A stretch of 64,000 nt of DNA from Vibrio porteresiae DSM 19223. GTDB lineage: Bacteria > Pseudomonadota > Gammaproteobacteria > Enterobacterales > Vibrionaceae. This document shows positions 44,342-53,352 of the stretch, piece after piece. The DNA lies in contig NZ_AP024895.1 of NCBI RefSeq assembly GCF_024347055.1, positions 1,240,001 to 1,304,000 of the forward strand. The letters are read 5' to 3'. Made by a program: the position numbers and the translations under genes. Positions within the stretch are counted from its first letter, which is position 1. Each line of letters starts with the position of its first letter. The notes beneath the pieces were generated by a model. The model ran no database searches. It had not been told where the DNA came from and saw only the letters and a program-made list of their open reading frames with translations.

Positions 44342-44355
44342 ATGATTTAGATCAT
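44342..44355. promoter_or_regulatory. FNR-like palindrome upstream of dms operon 2
   Basis: ATGATTTAGATCAT again contains TGAT-N4-ATCA and lies 297 bp before dmsA2. The gap 43919-44651 is AT-rich and shows no gene. Confidence 0.55.
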
Positions 44356-44651
44356 TTTTGTTCCAAAGCAAAAGTCCTATTTTGCCTATTAAGTCATCAG
44401 ATTTCTTGCACGATATTTAATAAATGTTGCTGTTTAACATCAGCTTAACTTACGCAATAAATAACTTACGCAATAAATACGCTTTATAAATAACAATATG
44501 GATGACACCACATCCCTATAGCGCATCAATCATTATTGAAACGAATAGGGGGAAGCAAGCCGTCGCTTTCCTTGGCTAACCACACTTTAAGCCGTCTCAG
44601 AAAGCGCATGACTGAACATATCGACATTACTTATCGACATTGGAGCATTCC

Positions 44652-47072
44652 ATGAGCAAGTTAGCCTTTTTGAATGTCGCGACAACTCGGCGTTCATTAC
44701 TCGAATATTCGGGCAAAATCGGGGTGGGTACGGCATTACTATCGACGTTAGGTTCGTTACCATTTAGCAAAAAAGCATTAGCGCAAGAGGTTTCGGCTCA
44801 TACCGAACCCCAGTTCAAGCACAGTGCTTGTTTGGTCAACTGTGGTAGCCGTTGTGCGCTGCGCGTACGAGTAGAAAATGATCGCATTGTGCAGGTAGAA
44901 CCGGAAATTCCGCTTAACGAAAATGAGTTGGGCACACATCAAATTCGGCCTTGTTTGCGTGGTCGTTCGAACCGTTTTCGAGTGTACAATCCCGACCGTC
45001 TCAAGTACCCGATGAAACGAGTGGGTAAGCGTGGTGAAGGCAAATTTGAGCGCATTAGCTGGGATGAGGCGACCAAATACATCGCCGATGAGCTAGTACG
45101 AATTCGTGAAAAATACGGCAATGAGTCCATCTATTATCAATACGCAACTGGCGCGTATTACCACACCCAAGGTCGCCCAGCATGGCAGCGATTACTCAAT
45201 TTGGCGGGTGGCTATCTGCAATATTTCAATAGTTATTCCACCGCACAAATCACCACTGCCACCCCATATACCTATGGTCTCTATGAAGCGTCGATGTTCA
45301 CGCAAGTGGCGCATTCAGATTTAGTGGTGCTGTTTGGTTTGAACCTGTCGGAAACTCGTATGTCTGGCGGCGGCCAAGTCGAAGAGCTGCGTCGTTCGCT
45401 AGAAAAATCCCATGCGAAAGTGATTGTGATTGACCCACGTTATACCGATTCTGCCATTGTGGAACATGCCGAATGGATTCCGATTCGCCCAACAGCCGAT
45501 GCCGCTTTAGTCGCTGGCTTAGTGCATACCATGATCAAAGAAGATCTGGTCGATGATGAAACCGTTGACCGTTATGCAGTCGGTTATACGCAAGCCAGTC
45601 TACCTGCTTCAGCCAAGCCTAACGCAGGCTACAAAGATTATGTGCTCGGTAAAGGTCCTGATGGGGTGGAGAAAACCGCCCAATGGGCATCGAATATCAC
45701 GGGTATTCCAGTGACGCGCATTATCCAGTTGGCCCGTGAAATTGCCAGTGCCAAAGCCGCCTATATTTGCCAAGGGTGGGGACCGCAGCGTCATGGCAAC
45801 GGTGAGCAAACAGCGCGCGCTATTCAGATTTTGCCTATCATCGCTAATCAATTTGGTCGCTTGGGCACGAACAATGGCAACTGGCCACAAGGTGAAAACT
45901 ACAAAGTGCCTTATATGCCAACAGGAACTAACCCGGTACAGGTAAAAATCCCCGTCTATACCTGGACTGATGCGATTGCCCATCCAGAAATCATCACCCC
46001 TAAGACTCATCACTTGCAGGGGGCTGAAAAGCTCAATCATGGGATCAAGATGATCATCAACCAAGCGGGTAACGTGCTGGCCAACCAGCATGGTGAACTC
46101 AATCGTACACGCGCCATTTTGGAAGATGACACCCTATGTGAAACCATAGTGGTGATTGATAACCACATGACGGCCACTGCGAAGTTTGCCGATATCTTGT
46201 TGCCAGAAACCACCTATCTCGAAGCCAGTGATTTGGTGGGTAACTCTTACGCAACGGGTGCTCATCAGTACATGATTTCGATGGAAAACACCATCACGCC
46301 AATGTGGGAGTGTCGCAGTACCTATGATGTGTGTGCCGATATCGCGCGCCATCTTGGAGTTGAAGAGGCATTTACGTTAGGTCGTACTCAAGCGCAATGG
46401 GTGGAATACCATTATGAACAAGTTCGTAAAGAGCGCCCACACTTACCGCCATTTGCCAAGGTACGAGGGACTGGGGTCGTTGAGCAGTTTATCTCGCCGA
46501 ACTCAGAAGTCCCGGTGATGAACGAATTTTACGCCGATCCAAAAGCGCACCCGTTAACCACACCATCGGGCAAAGTGGAAATCTATTCTGCAGCCTTACA
46601 AGAGCTACAAGATAGCTGGATTTTGCCAGAAGGCGACAAGATTGCGGCGATTCCAGAATTTTTGGTGGTACCTGATACCCCATGGGATACCGAGTTGGCG
46701 AAGAAATTCCCACTGCAATTATGCGGCTTTCATACCAAAGGACACGCGCACTCAACTTATGCCAGTGTCGCGGTGTTACAAGAAGCCGTGCCAAACCAAG
46801 TGTGGATCAACCCTATCGATGCCATGGCGCGCGGGATTCACAATAACGATCTGGTCAAAGTGTATAACGACCGTGGCACAGTCATGATTGAAGCGAAAGT
46901 GACTCATCGCGTCTTACCTGGGGTGGCATCGATGCCTGAAGGGGCTTGGTCTGTGGTGAAAAACGGTGTGGATATTGGTGGTTGTATTAACTCGATTACC
47001 AGTCATCGCATTACTCCGTTGGCGAAAGGTAATCCGCAGCATACTAACTTAGTTGAGATAGCGAGGGCGTAA
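44652..47072 (+). CDS. dmsA: DmsA-type molybdopterin oxidoreductase, paralogue 2
   Basis: 806-aa paralogue of the protein at 38907, co-linear along its length and very similar by eye. The Tat motif TTRRSLLEYSGK, the cluster cysteines (ACLVNCGSRCAL, PCLRGRS) and the Mo-site serine (YSTAQI) are conserved. The start at 44652 has GGAG seven bases upstream; a frame four codons longer is less likely. Differences cluster around AYYHTQ, the substrate-funnel-like loops and a one-residue insertion in GNSYATGAHQ. Diverged codon use shows the duplication is not recent. Confidence 0.92.
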   Translation: MSKLAFLNVATTRRSLLEYSGKIGVGTALLSTLGSLPFSKKALAQEVSAHTEPQFKHSACLVNCGSRCALRVRVENDRIVQVEPEIPLNENELGTHQIRPCLRGRSNRFRVYNPDRLKYPMKRVGKRGEGKFERISWDEATKYIADELVRIREKYGNESIYYQYATGAYYHTQGRPAWQRLLNLAGGYLQYFNSYSTAQITTATPYTYGLYEASMFTQVAHSDLVVLFGLNLSETRMSGGGQVEELRRSLEKSHAKVIVIDPRYTDSAIVEHAEWIPIRPTADAALVAGLVHTMIKEDLVDDETVDRYAVGYTQASLPASAKPNAGYKDYVLGKGPDGVEKTAQWASNITGIPVTRIIQLAREIASAKAAYICQGWGPQRHGNGEQTARAIQILPIIANQFGRLGTNNGNWPQGENYKVPYMPTGTNPVQVKIPVYTWTDAIAHPEIITPKTHHLQGAEKLNHGIKMIINQAGNVLANQHGELNRTRAILEDDTLCETIVVIDNHMTATAKFADILLPETTYLEASDLVGNSYATGAHQYMISMENTITPMWECRSTYDVCADIARHLGVEEAFTLGRTQAQWVEYHYEQVRKERPHLPPFAKVRGTGVVEQFISPNSEVPVMNEFYADPKAHPLTTPSGKVEIYSAALQELQDSWILPEGDKIAAIPEFLVVPDTPWDTELAKKFPLQLCGFHTKGHAHSTYASVAVLQEAVPNQVWINPIDAMARGIHNNDLVKVYNDRGTVMIEAKVTHRVLPGVASMPEGAWSVVKNGVDIGGCINSITSHRITPLAKGNPQHTNLVEIARA

Positions 47073-47073
47073 G

Positions 47074-47706
47074 ATGATGAAACAATTAGGCTTTTATATT
47101 GATACTTCCCGCTGCTCTGGATGCAAAACCTGTCAGGTCAGCTGTAAAGACAAAAACAATCTCGACGTTGGACGCAAGTTTCGCCGTGTGTATGAATATG
47201 GTGGCGGTAGCTGGCAGCGGGTCGACAACGCCTGGCAGCACAGTACGTTTGCTTACTATGCGTCGATCTCCTGTAACCACTGCGATAACCCAACCTGTGT
47301 TGAAGGTTGCCCAACGGGGGCGATGCATAAACGGGAAGATAACGGGATAGTGTTGGTCAATCAGGACGTGTGTATCGGTTGTCGATATTGCGAAATGCGC
47401 TGCCCTTATGGTGCACCGCAGTTTGATCAAGAGAAAAAAGTGATGTCCAAATGCGATGGCTGTTTGGATCGCTTGCTTGAAGGACTTAATCCAATTTGTA
47501 TGGACTCTTGCCCACAGCGTGCCATTGAGTTTGGCCCGATTGATGAACTGCGTGCCAAATATGGCAGCGCGTGTGACATTGCGCCGTTGCCTTCTTCACA
47601 ACTGACCCATCCTAATTTGGTGGTTAAAGCACATCCTCAAGCGGTATCGAATCAAGAGCAAAATTTAGGGGAATTGCAAAATCCTAAGGAAGTGAAATAT
47701 GCATGA
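47074..47706 (+). CDS. dmsB: DmsB-type iron-sulfur electron-transfer subunit, paralogue 2
   Basis: 210-aa four-cluster ferredoxin subunit, nearly identical to the first copy. All cysteine motifs are retained (CSGCKTCQVSC, CNHCDNPTCVEGCP, CIGCRYCEMRCP, CDGCLDRL with CMDSCP). Two adjacent ATGs exist; the second (47077) matches the paralogue. It overlaps dmsC2 by 8 bp, the same as in operon 1. Confidence 0.95.
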   Translation: MMKQLGFYIDTSRCSGCKTCQVSCKDKNNLDVGRKFRRVYEYGGGSWQRVDNAWQHSTFAYYASISCNHCDNPTCVEGCPTGAMHKREDNGIVLVNQDVCIGCRYCEMRCPYGAPQFDQEKKVMSKCDGCLDRLLEGLNPICMDSCPQRAIEFGPIDELRAKYGSACDIAPLPSSQLTHPNLVVKAHPQAVSNQEQNLGELQNPKEVKYA

Positions 47707-48478
47707 GTTACCTCTGGTCTTTTTTACCGTCTTAGCGCAGGCGTCTGCTGGGTTATTGATTCTCAGCGTGATTAACCGCTTGGTGTTTGCCAAACAATAT
47801 GACGAAGAGCGCAACAAAACGATGCTGTTGGTTTGCTTTGGTATCGTGGCTCTGGCGAGCATTTGTGCCATCTTCCACTTAGGTCGACCACTGCGAGCCA
47901 TCAATGCACTGTTTGGTTTGGGCCGCTCTCCCATGAGTAACGAAATCTTCTCATGCGCGGTTTATGGTGGTTTGGTATTGGTGTGTGTCCTGCTTAGCTA
48001 TTTGCGCCCAGGTCTGAAAGGGGTACAACTGGCGGTGCAAGTGCTGGCAGCGATAGCTGGCGTTGTGTTGTTACTGCTGATCCCTGCCGTTTATTCGTTC
48101 CCAACGGTGACGCAATGGAGTACCTCGTTTACCCAAGCGCAGATGATTTTGGCTGCCTTTACCCTAGGTGGTGCACTGTGCTTGGTATGGCTGCCTAATC
48201 GTTTTAATGTGGTTGTTACGGTTGTGGCGACGTTGCTGAGCTTTTTCATTGTGCCAAGTTACATGGCATTTGTGGCCGATACGGCCCCAGCCATGCTTAA
48301 CAATGGCATGCAGTTTTGGGATGCTAAGTTAGTGCTGTATGGATTGGCGTTGGTCTTTGCATTATTTGGCTATCAAAAATCCTACCGAACCGTCACGCTC
48401 GGTTGTTGTGGGCTGTTCCTACTGGCTGAATTGGCAGGACGAGTGGCGTTCTATGATCTTTGGTCGATCACTATGTAG
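47699..48478 (+). CDS. dmsC: DmsC-type membrane anchor, paralogue 2
   Basis: 259-aa eight-helix anchor, same length as paralogue 1 and conserved at HLGRPLRAINALFGLGRSPMSNE. At 47980-47998 the gene contains a 19-base copy of the dispersed repeat (coding VCVLLS), where paralogue 1 has unrelated codons but the same length. Operon 2 ends after this gene at a terminator, with no chaperone or NapF gene. Confidence 0.92.
   Translation: MHELPLVFFTVLAQASAGLLILSVINRLVFAKQYDEERNKTMLLVCFGIVALASICAIFHLGRPLRAINALFGLGRSPMSNEIFSCAVYGGLVLVCVLLSYLRPGLKGVQLAVQVLAAIAGVVLLLLIPAVYSFPTVTQWSTSFTQAQMILAAFTLGGALCLVWLPNRFNVVVTVVATLLSFFIVPSYMAFVADTAPAMLNNGMQFWDAKLVLYGLALVFALFGYQKSYRTVTLGCCGLFLLAELAGRVAFYDLWSITM
47980..47998 (+). 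repeat. Dispersed repeat inside dmsC2
   Basis: GGTGTGTGTCCTGCTTAGC is identical to 9098-9116. The aligned codons of dmsC1 lack it, with no length difference, which argues for replacement or convergence rather than insertion. Confidence 0.6.
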
Positions 48479-48511
48479 CGCGTAAGCTATTTGAACCATA
48501 ACAGTCCAAAT

Positions 48512-48541
48512 AATAAGGCGAGCTGCTGCTCGCCTTATTTA
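48512..48541 (+). terminator. Terminator between dms operon 2 and the convergent iron-uptake gene
   Basis: AATAAGGCGAGC/GCTCGCCTTATT with a TGCT loop forms a 12-bp stem; T-rich sequence follows on the plus strand and A-rich sequence precedes, so it can act in both directions. Confidence 0.8.
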
Positions 48542-48582
48542 TTGTTGCTGTCGATGGGTATAACGACAGAGACGTGCAGTGA

Positions 48583-49674
48583 TTATTCCGACAGAGCAAC
48601 AGCAAAGGTGCCTTGTGGTTGCACTGGCAGGTATTTTGCGTAGAAATCTAAGTAGCTCTGTTCTGGATTAAGATCTTTAAATAGCTCTGGATACATGGAT
48701 TTCGCCATAAATTGCAGCATGCTGGCATCCATAATTGAGCGAGAACCGTAGTGGTAAATCCCGTAAATACGATGATGTTGCACGGCAGGAAGGCTATCCC
48801 AACCCAGTCGAGATTCAAACCCTTTGAGGCGAGCTTTAGCGGCTTCGCGGTCAATGCCTTCGCCCATCAATGTCGAATGGCTGTCTTTACCAAATTCAGT
48901 GCCGGTTAAGAAAATAACGTCAGGACGTGCGGCAAGCACCTGTTCAGGATTGAGATGTCCCCACCATTTGATGAACGGCGCTGCAATGTTATCACCGCCA
49001 GCCAACATCGCCATTTTGCCCCACATGTTTTCACCAAAGGTGTAGCCATATTCATCAGGCCCAGTGAAACCATATTCTACATACACTTTAGGTTTAGGTA
49101 GATTCGCTTTTGCAAGGCGATCTAACACCAACTGTGTGTCGCGAACATAATTATCGGCAATCTCTTTAGCGCGTTTTTCTTGGCCAGTCAGTTGACCAAT
49201 GATCAGCGTGCTTTGCACATGGCGTTCAACGGTTTGTGCGTTGTAATCCACCACAACCACTTTGATGCCTGCTTGTTCCATGCGAGGAATTTCAGCGGTC
49301 AGTGCTTGGTATTGCCACTCAGCAAGCAGGAGCACGTCCGGTTTTAGGCTGATCACCTTCTCGACAGAGAAGGTTTGTGTGTCTACTTTGCCAACTTCAG
49401 GCAGAGTTTCCAGCGCAGGACGGTGCTTAACGTACATCGCCCAGTTGTTTGGACGCCACTGTTCCCAAATGCCTTTTGACATACCCACGACATGGTCGTA
49501 AGAGGCTTCACCACCAATCGCCATATAGTCTTCGCCATAAAAGCCGATGACCACACGTTGTGCAGGAAGGTCGAGTTGAATTTGACGGCCCAACACATCA
49601 GTAATAGTGGTGGATTTTGCATTGGTAAGGGCAGAGAAAAAAAGCGTAGTAATAACCAGAAGTAACTTTTTCAT
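48583..49674 (-). CDS. Iron-siderophore-type ABC transporter substrate-binding protein
   Basis: 363-aa FecB/BtuF-like periplasmic binding protein with a signal peptide (about 1-19, ending TNA). TITDVLGRQIQLDLPAQRVV begins the mature fold, and the long helical backbone lies near 165-190. The segment GFTGPDEYGYTFGENMWGKMAMLAGGDNIA is typical. It is divergent from the permease and ATPase genes; a 16/19 Fur box sits 18 bp upstream of its start. Iron chelate or heme is the likely ligand, though B12 cannot be excluded. Confidence 0.87.
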   Translation of the reverse strand: MKKLLLVITTLFFSALTNAKSTTITDVLGRQIQLDLPAQRVVIGFYGEDYMAIGGEASYDHVVGMSKGIWEQWRPNNWAMYVKHRPALETLPEVGKVDTQTFSVEKVISLKPDVLLLAEWQYQALTAEIPRMEQAGIKVVVVDYNAQTVERHVQSTLIIGQLTGQEKRAKEIADNYVRDTQLVLDRLAKANLPKPKVYVEYGFTGPDEYGYTFGENMWGKMAMLAGGDNIAAPFIKWWGHLNPEQVLAARPDVIFLTGTEFGKDSHSTLMGEGIDREAAKARLKGFESRLGWDSLPAVQHHRIYGIYHYGSRSIMDASMLQFMAKSMYPELFKDLNPEQSYLDFYAKYLPVQPQGTFAVALSE

Positions 49675-49691
49675 TTCATATCTGTTATGCG

Positions 49692-49710
49692 GATAATAGT
49701 AATGATTATC
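49692..49710. promoter_or_regulatory. Fur box
   Basis: GATAATAGTAATGATTATC matches the 19-base Fur consensus at 16 positions by my count. It lies in the 160-bp divergent region and would repress both transcripts under iron-replete conditions. Confidence 0.78.
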
Positions 49711-49834
49711 ATATTTATTAATGTATAATCGCGCAACTTATAATATTGATGTTATTACATTCATGAGATGTTTGATTGGTTGCGCCGAGCGATGCTGCGA
49801 ATCAAGCATGAATGGAACATGATTAGGAACGTGC

Positions 49835-50887
49835 ATGTCTTCATCTACCATCAGTAACGCGATTGCATTACAGCGAAAAAGCGAGCAACGGCGTTGGAAA
49901 ACTTTGTTGTTGATTGGCGCTTTACTGCTGCTCACATTTGTTATGGATATTGCCACCGGCCCCTCTATGCTGGACGTGACCAGTGTGACGTACGCGCTAC
50001 TCCATTTTGTCGGTTTCCCTTTGCAAGTTGACCCAACGACGGTTGTGATCGTAGAAAACCTGCGTCTGCCTATCGCTGTGATGGCGGTGATTGTGGGTGG
50101 AAGTCTTGGCATGGGCGGCGCTGAGATGCAAACCTTGCTTAACAACCCGATGGCAAGTCCTTACACCTTAGGTATGGCTGCGGCGGCAGGCTTTGGTGCT
50201 GCGCTGATGTTGTACATCGGTTCGTTAGGTTTGAATTCAGATTATGCGGTGCCGCTTGGTGCTTTTGTCTGCTGTATGCTTTCTGCCAGTTTTCTGTTTA
50301 TGTTGGCCATGATGCGACATATCTCGTCAGGTCAATTGATTTTGGCCGGCATTGCTTTGCTGTTTTTGTTTCAATCGCTTTTGTCACTGGTGCAGTTCAT
50401 CTCCTCACCGGAGCTAAGCCAACAAATTTTGTTCTGGTTATTTGGCAGCTTATCGAAAGCAACGTGGACCAATCTGGCGATTATCGGTACGGTGATTTTT
50501 GCCAGCTTTGCGGTGCTGATGGGGGATGCGTGGAAACTAACCGCGCTGCGAATGGGTGAAGAGCGGGCCAAAAGCTTGGGGGTCGATGTTGCAAAACTGC
50601 GCATGAAGATTCTATTTATCGTGGCCTTGATGACCGCAACGGTCACCAGCTTTGTGGGCATCATTGGTTTTATTGGTATTGTGGCACCCAATATCGCACG
50701 TATGATCGTAGGTGAAGACCAACGCTTCTTTTTACCGCTCTCCTTTTTGGTTGGTGCATTTTTACTTTCCAGTGCTTCTGTGCTGTCAAAAGTGATTGTA
50801 CCGGGAGCACTGTTTCCAATCGGTATCGTTACGGCCATCATTGGCGTGCCGTTTTTCTTTTGGCTGATTATCGCAAGGAGACGCTAA
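49835..50887 (+). CDS. FecCD-family iron ABC transporter permease
   Basis: 350-aa permease with nine or ten hydrophobic segments. LRLPIAVMAVIVGGSLGMGGAEMQTLLNNPMASP and GIIGFIGIVAPNIARM are hallmarks of the BtuC/FecCD family. Only one permease gene is present, so the channel is probably a homodimer as in BtuC. AGGA lies six bases before the ATG. Its stop abuts the ATPase start. Confidence 0.93.
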   Translation: MSSSTISNAIALQRKSEQRRWKTLLLIGALLLLTFVMDIATGPSMLDVTSVTYALLHFVGFPLQVDPTTVVIVENLRLPIAVMAVIVGGSLGMGGAEMQTLLNNPMASPYTLGMAAAAGFGAALMLYIGSLGLNSDYAVPLGAFVCCMLSASFLFMLAMMRHISSGQLILAGIALLFLFQSLLSLVQFISSPELSQQILFWLFGSLSKATWTNLAIIGTVIFASFAVLMGDAWKLTALRMGEERAKSLGVDVAKLRMKILFIVALMTATVTSFVGIIGFIGIVAPNIARMIVGEDQRFFLPLSFLVGAFLLSSASVLSKVIVPGALFPIGIVTAIIGVPFFFWLIIARRR

Positions 50888-51664
50888 ATGCTGACTGTTC
50901 AAGATCTCAATTTAAAAATTGATCAGCTCACCTTGGCTGATGAGATGAATTTCTCCCTTCAGCCTGGGCAAATCAATGTGATTATCGGTCCCAATGGTAC
51001 CGGCAAAAGTACGCTGCTCAAAACCTTGTTTGGCGATTTAAAACCCCAGCGTGGCACTATTCAATATCAAGGCAATGCACTAGATTACAAACGGTTAAGC
51101 CAGTGGCGAGCGCAGATTGGTTATATGCCACAAGACATCCGTTTGGATGTCAATTTATCAGTGATTGAGGTGGTATTACTGGGGCGTTTAGATGCGCTCA
51201 GTTGGCGAATTGATGAAGCGATGTTGCGCGAAGCCGTTAATGCGCTGGAAGAGATTGGCTTAGCCCATCTTGCCGATCGCGATGTGCGCACGTTGAGTGG
51301 TGGGCAATGTCAGATGGTACTGTTTGCGCAGGCGATTTTGCGTCAGCCGCCATTTTTGATGTTGGATGAGCCGGTGAGTGCGCTCGATCTGCATTTCCAA
51401 CATGTGCTGCTCGATCACTTAGTGGATAAGACCAATCAACACGGTTGGACATCGCTCTTAGTGCTGCATGATCTTAACCTTGCGGCGCAGTATGCCGATA
51501 ACCTTTTGGTGCTAAAAGCAGGTAAAGTGGTGGCTTCTGGAAGACCGTCTGAGGTGCTGACGCCAGCCTTGATTGATGAGGTCTATGGGGTTAATGCGCA
51601 AGTCTCGTACGACCAGCAAGGAATTCCTTTCGTAAGGACTTTACGTCGACCGCAAGTTGCTTAA
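50888..51664 (+). CDS. Iron ABC transporter ATP-binding protein
   Basis: 258-aa FecE/BtuD-type ATPase. Walker A GPNGTGKST, signature LSGGQCQMV and Walker B LMLDEPVSALD are intact; the signature has CQ where QR is usual. YMPQDIRLDVNLSVIEVVLLGRL is the typical helical subdomain. It starts immediately after the permease stop. Confidence 0.93.
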   Translation: MLTVQDLNLKIDQLTLADEMNFSLQPGQINVIIGPNGTGKSTLLKTLFGDLKPQRGTIQYQGNALDYKRLSQWRAQIGYMPQDIRLDVNLSVIEVVLLGRLDALSWRIDEAMLREAVNALEEIGLAHLADRDVRTLSGGQCQMVLFAQAILRQPPFLMLDEPVSALDLHFQHVLLDHLVDKTNQHGWTSLLVLHDLNLAAQYADNLLVLKAGKVVASGRPSEVLTPALIDEVYGVNAQVSYDQQGIPFVRTLRRPQVA

Positions 51665-51728
51665 TAATTCAACAATCATTTGCCTATCGCGCTGTTTCAT
51701 GCAGCGCGTTTTATTCCGAGGTTACACC

Positions 51729-52967
51729 GTGTTCTCTTTGCGTCGCTTAAGCGCATTTTCACTTTTAACAGCGCCATCTAAGGTGCTGATACTCAATTCA
51801 TTTTCGTTTAACCTCGGCTTTTATATGCTCCTGCCATATTTGGCGGACCACTTGTATCAGCTGGGACTCACCAGTTGGCATGTGGGGATCATCATCGGTT
51901 TGAGGGTGTTGAGCCAGCAAGGACTGTTTTTGATTGGGGGAACGCTGGGGGATCGCTTCGGCTATAAGCCTTTGATTTTGTCCGGCTGCGCTGTGCGCAT
52001 TTTGGGCTTTATTATGCTGGGCATGGGCGAAACTTTCTCGTTGCTGATTTTGGGGGCATTCTTAACCGGTTTTGCTGGAGCGCTGTTTACGCCAAGTAGC
52101 GATGCGTATTTAGCATCAGAATATCCTGATGCGCGGGTACGTAACCAAGTTTTTTCCTTGAAAAAAATGGCGGGGGAAACAGGCATGTTACTCGGGCCGC
52201 TGGTTGGTTTAACTCTGCTGAGCTGGAGTTTTATGTCGGTTGGTTTGACCGCAGCCGCACTTTTTGCCGCACTGTTGGTGTTGCAATGGTGCTATTTGCC
52301 AGCACAGGCAATCAATACCGAGAGCGAAGGGGAGAGCGCAGATTTCGTTTTCTGGCGTCAATGGGGCAGCATGTTACGTAAGCCAGTGTTTGTGAAATTT
52401 ATTCTGGCTGCGTCGGTTAACAGTATCTTATTCCATCAACTCTATCTGAGTGTGCCACATCAAATCCATGTGATGACGGGCAATGAATCGATTTTGACTT
52501 TGGTGTTTATGACCACCTCGATTTTGGGGGTGTTCTGCCAGTTACCGATCAGCCGTTGGGTTGTCGCTGCTTTTGGTGATGCTCGTTCGATGGGGTTAGG
52601 CATGAGTCTCATGGGCTGTGCTTATTTGGTATTGCAATGGCACTATGCACCTATGCCTGCCTTACCATTTATTCTTTACGCCGCGCTATTTAGTTTTGGC
52701 ACCATGCTTTCGTTCCCTGTGATGTATTCCTATATCCCGAACTTTGCCCCTCGCCGTGAAATGGCCAGTTACTATGGGCTGTATTCTTGCGCTGGTGGCT
52801 TTATGGCGTTTATGGGCAACTGGATCACTGGTTGGTATTTGAGCCTTGACTCGTTTTCGATCGGTACGCTCACTGCCTGTCTCGCTTTGCTAGGTGTGAT
52901 TTCCGGCGTGAGTTTGTTTGCTATTGTCTCAACGCATCAACGCAAAGAAAAAGTCATGGCTCATTGA
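51729..52967 (+). CDS. MFS transporter linked to iron uptake genes
   Basis: 412-aa major facilitator with about twelve hydrophobic segments and the loop motif GGTLGDRFGYKPLI (between helices 2 and 3). The GTG at 51729 has GAGG eight bases upstream and is preferred; the frame continues back to a TTG at 51657 overlapping the ATPase gene, and an ATG at 51699 lacks a Shine-Dalgarno. Resembles MdtH-like exporters. Co-transcription with an iron ABC importer suggests export of a siderophore or its recycled form; this is inference. Confidence 0.82.
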   Translation: MFSLRRLSAFSLLTAPSKVLILNSFSFNLGFYMLLPYLADHLYQLGLTSWHVGIIIGLRVLSQQGLFLIGGTLGDRFGYKPLILSGCAVRILGFIMLGMGETFSLLILGAFLTGFAGALFTPSSDAYLASEYPDARVRNQVFSLKKMAGETGMLLGPLVGLTLLSWSFMSVGLTAAALFAALLVLQWCYLPAQAINTESEGESADFVFWRQWGSMLRKPVFVKFILAASVNSILFHQLYLSVPHQIHVMTGNESILTLVFMTTSILGVFCQLPISRWVVAAFGDARSMGLGMSLMGCAYLVLQWHYAPMPALPFILYAALFSFGTMLSFPVMYSYIPNFAPRREMASYYGLYSCAGGFMAFMGNWITGWYLSLDSFSIGTLTACLALLGVISGVSLFAIVSTHQRKEKVMAH

Positions 52968-52981
52968 TAAAGCCACTTCTA

Positions 52982-53177
52982 AGCAGGACACACACCGTAA
53001 GTCTATGAACTAAGCCACTGCAATTGCAGTGGTTTTTTATTTGCCCGTTTTTCTAAAGAAAACTGTTAACGGGACACACACTGTAATGTTAAGGGGACAC
53101 ACACTGTAGGGATTGTGGTGTGTGTCCCTTTAAGAACTTGGCATTATGTGTGGCGATTAGGGTGTGTGTCCTGCTAA
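52982..53177. repeat. Cluster of five GGACACACACC elements in nested inverted pairs
   Basis: Forward copies stand at 52986-52996, 53072-53082 and 53095-53105, reverse copies at 53117-53127 and 53161-53171. The inner pair TTAAGGGGACACACAC/GTGTGTGTCCCTTTAA can form a stem of about 16 bp around a 13-base loop, and the outer pair (AGCAGGACACACACC and its complement) encloses everything. It occupies most of the 52968-53352 gap. The MFS terminator lies within it. Confidence 0.85.
53013..53038 (+). terminator. Terminator after the MFS gene
   Basis: CCACTGC/GCAGTGG around AATT is followed by six Ts. It lies inside the repeat cluster. Confidence 0.9.
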
Positions 53178-53352
53178 CAATAAGGAGCGTTTGCAGTGAT
53201 AACTTATGTCAAAGTGTGAGGATCTCCGATAATTACCCATAAGGGTAAGATAATTAGTTGCACACAATATAGTTGTGCGCTATCTTGTTGCAAGTTGAGT
53301 TGGCGACCACGGTTGGCCAGCCGAGATAAAAACGAAGCAAAAGGAAGATAAA

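Noticed and set aside
38907..48478. The two dms operons as an assembly duplication
   Set aside because: The copies differ at many codons throughout, have different intergenic regions and different accessory genes.
49131..49141. CTGTGTGTCGCG as a repeat copy
   Set aside because: It lacks the GTGTGTGTCC core and the GCTAA flank.
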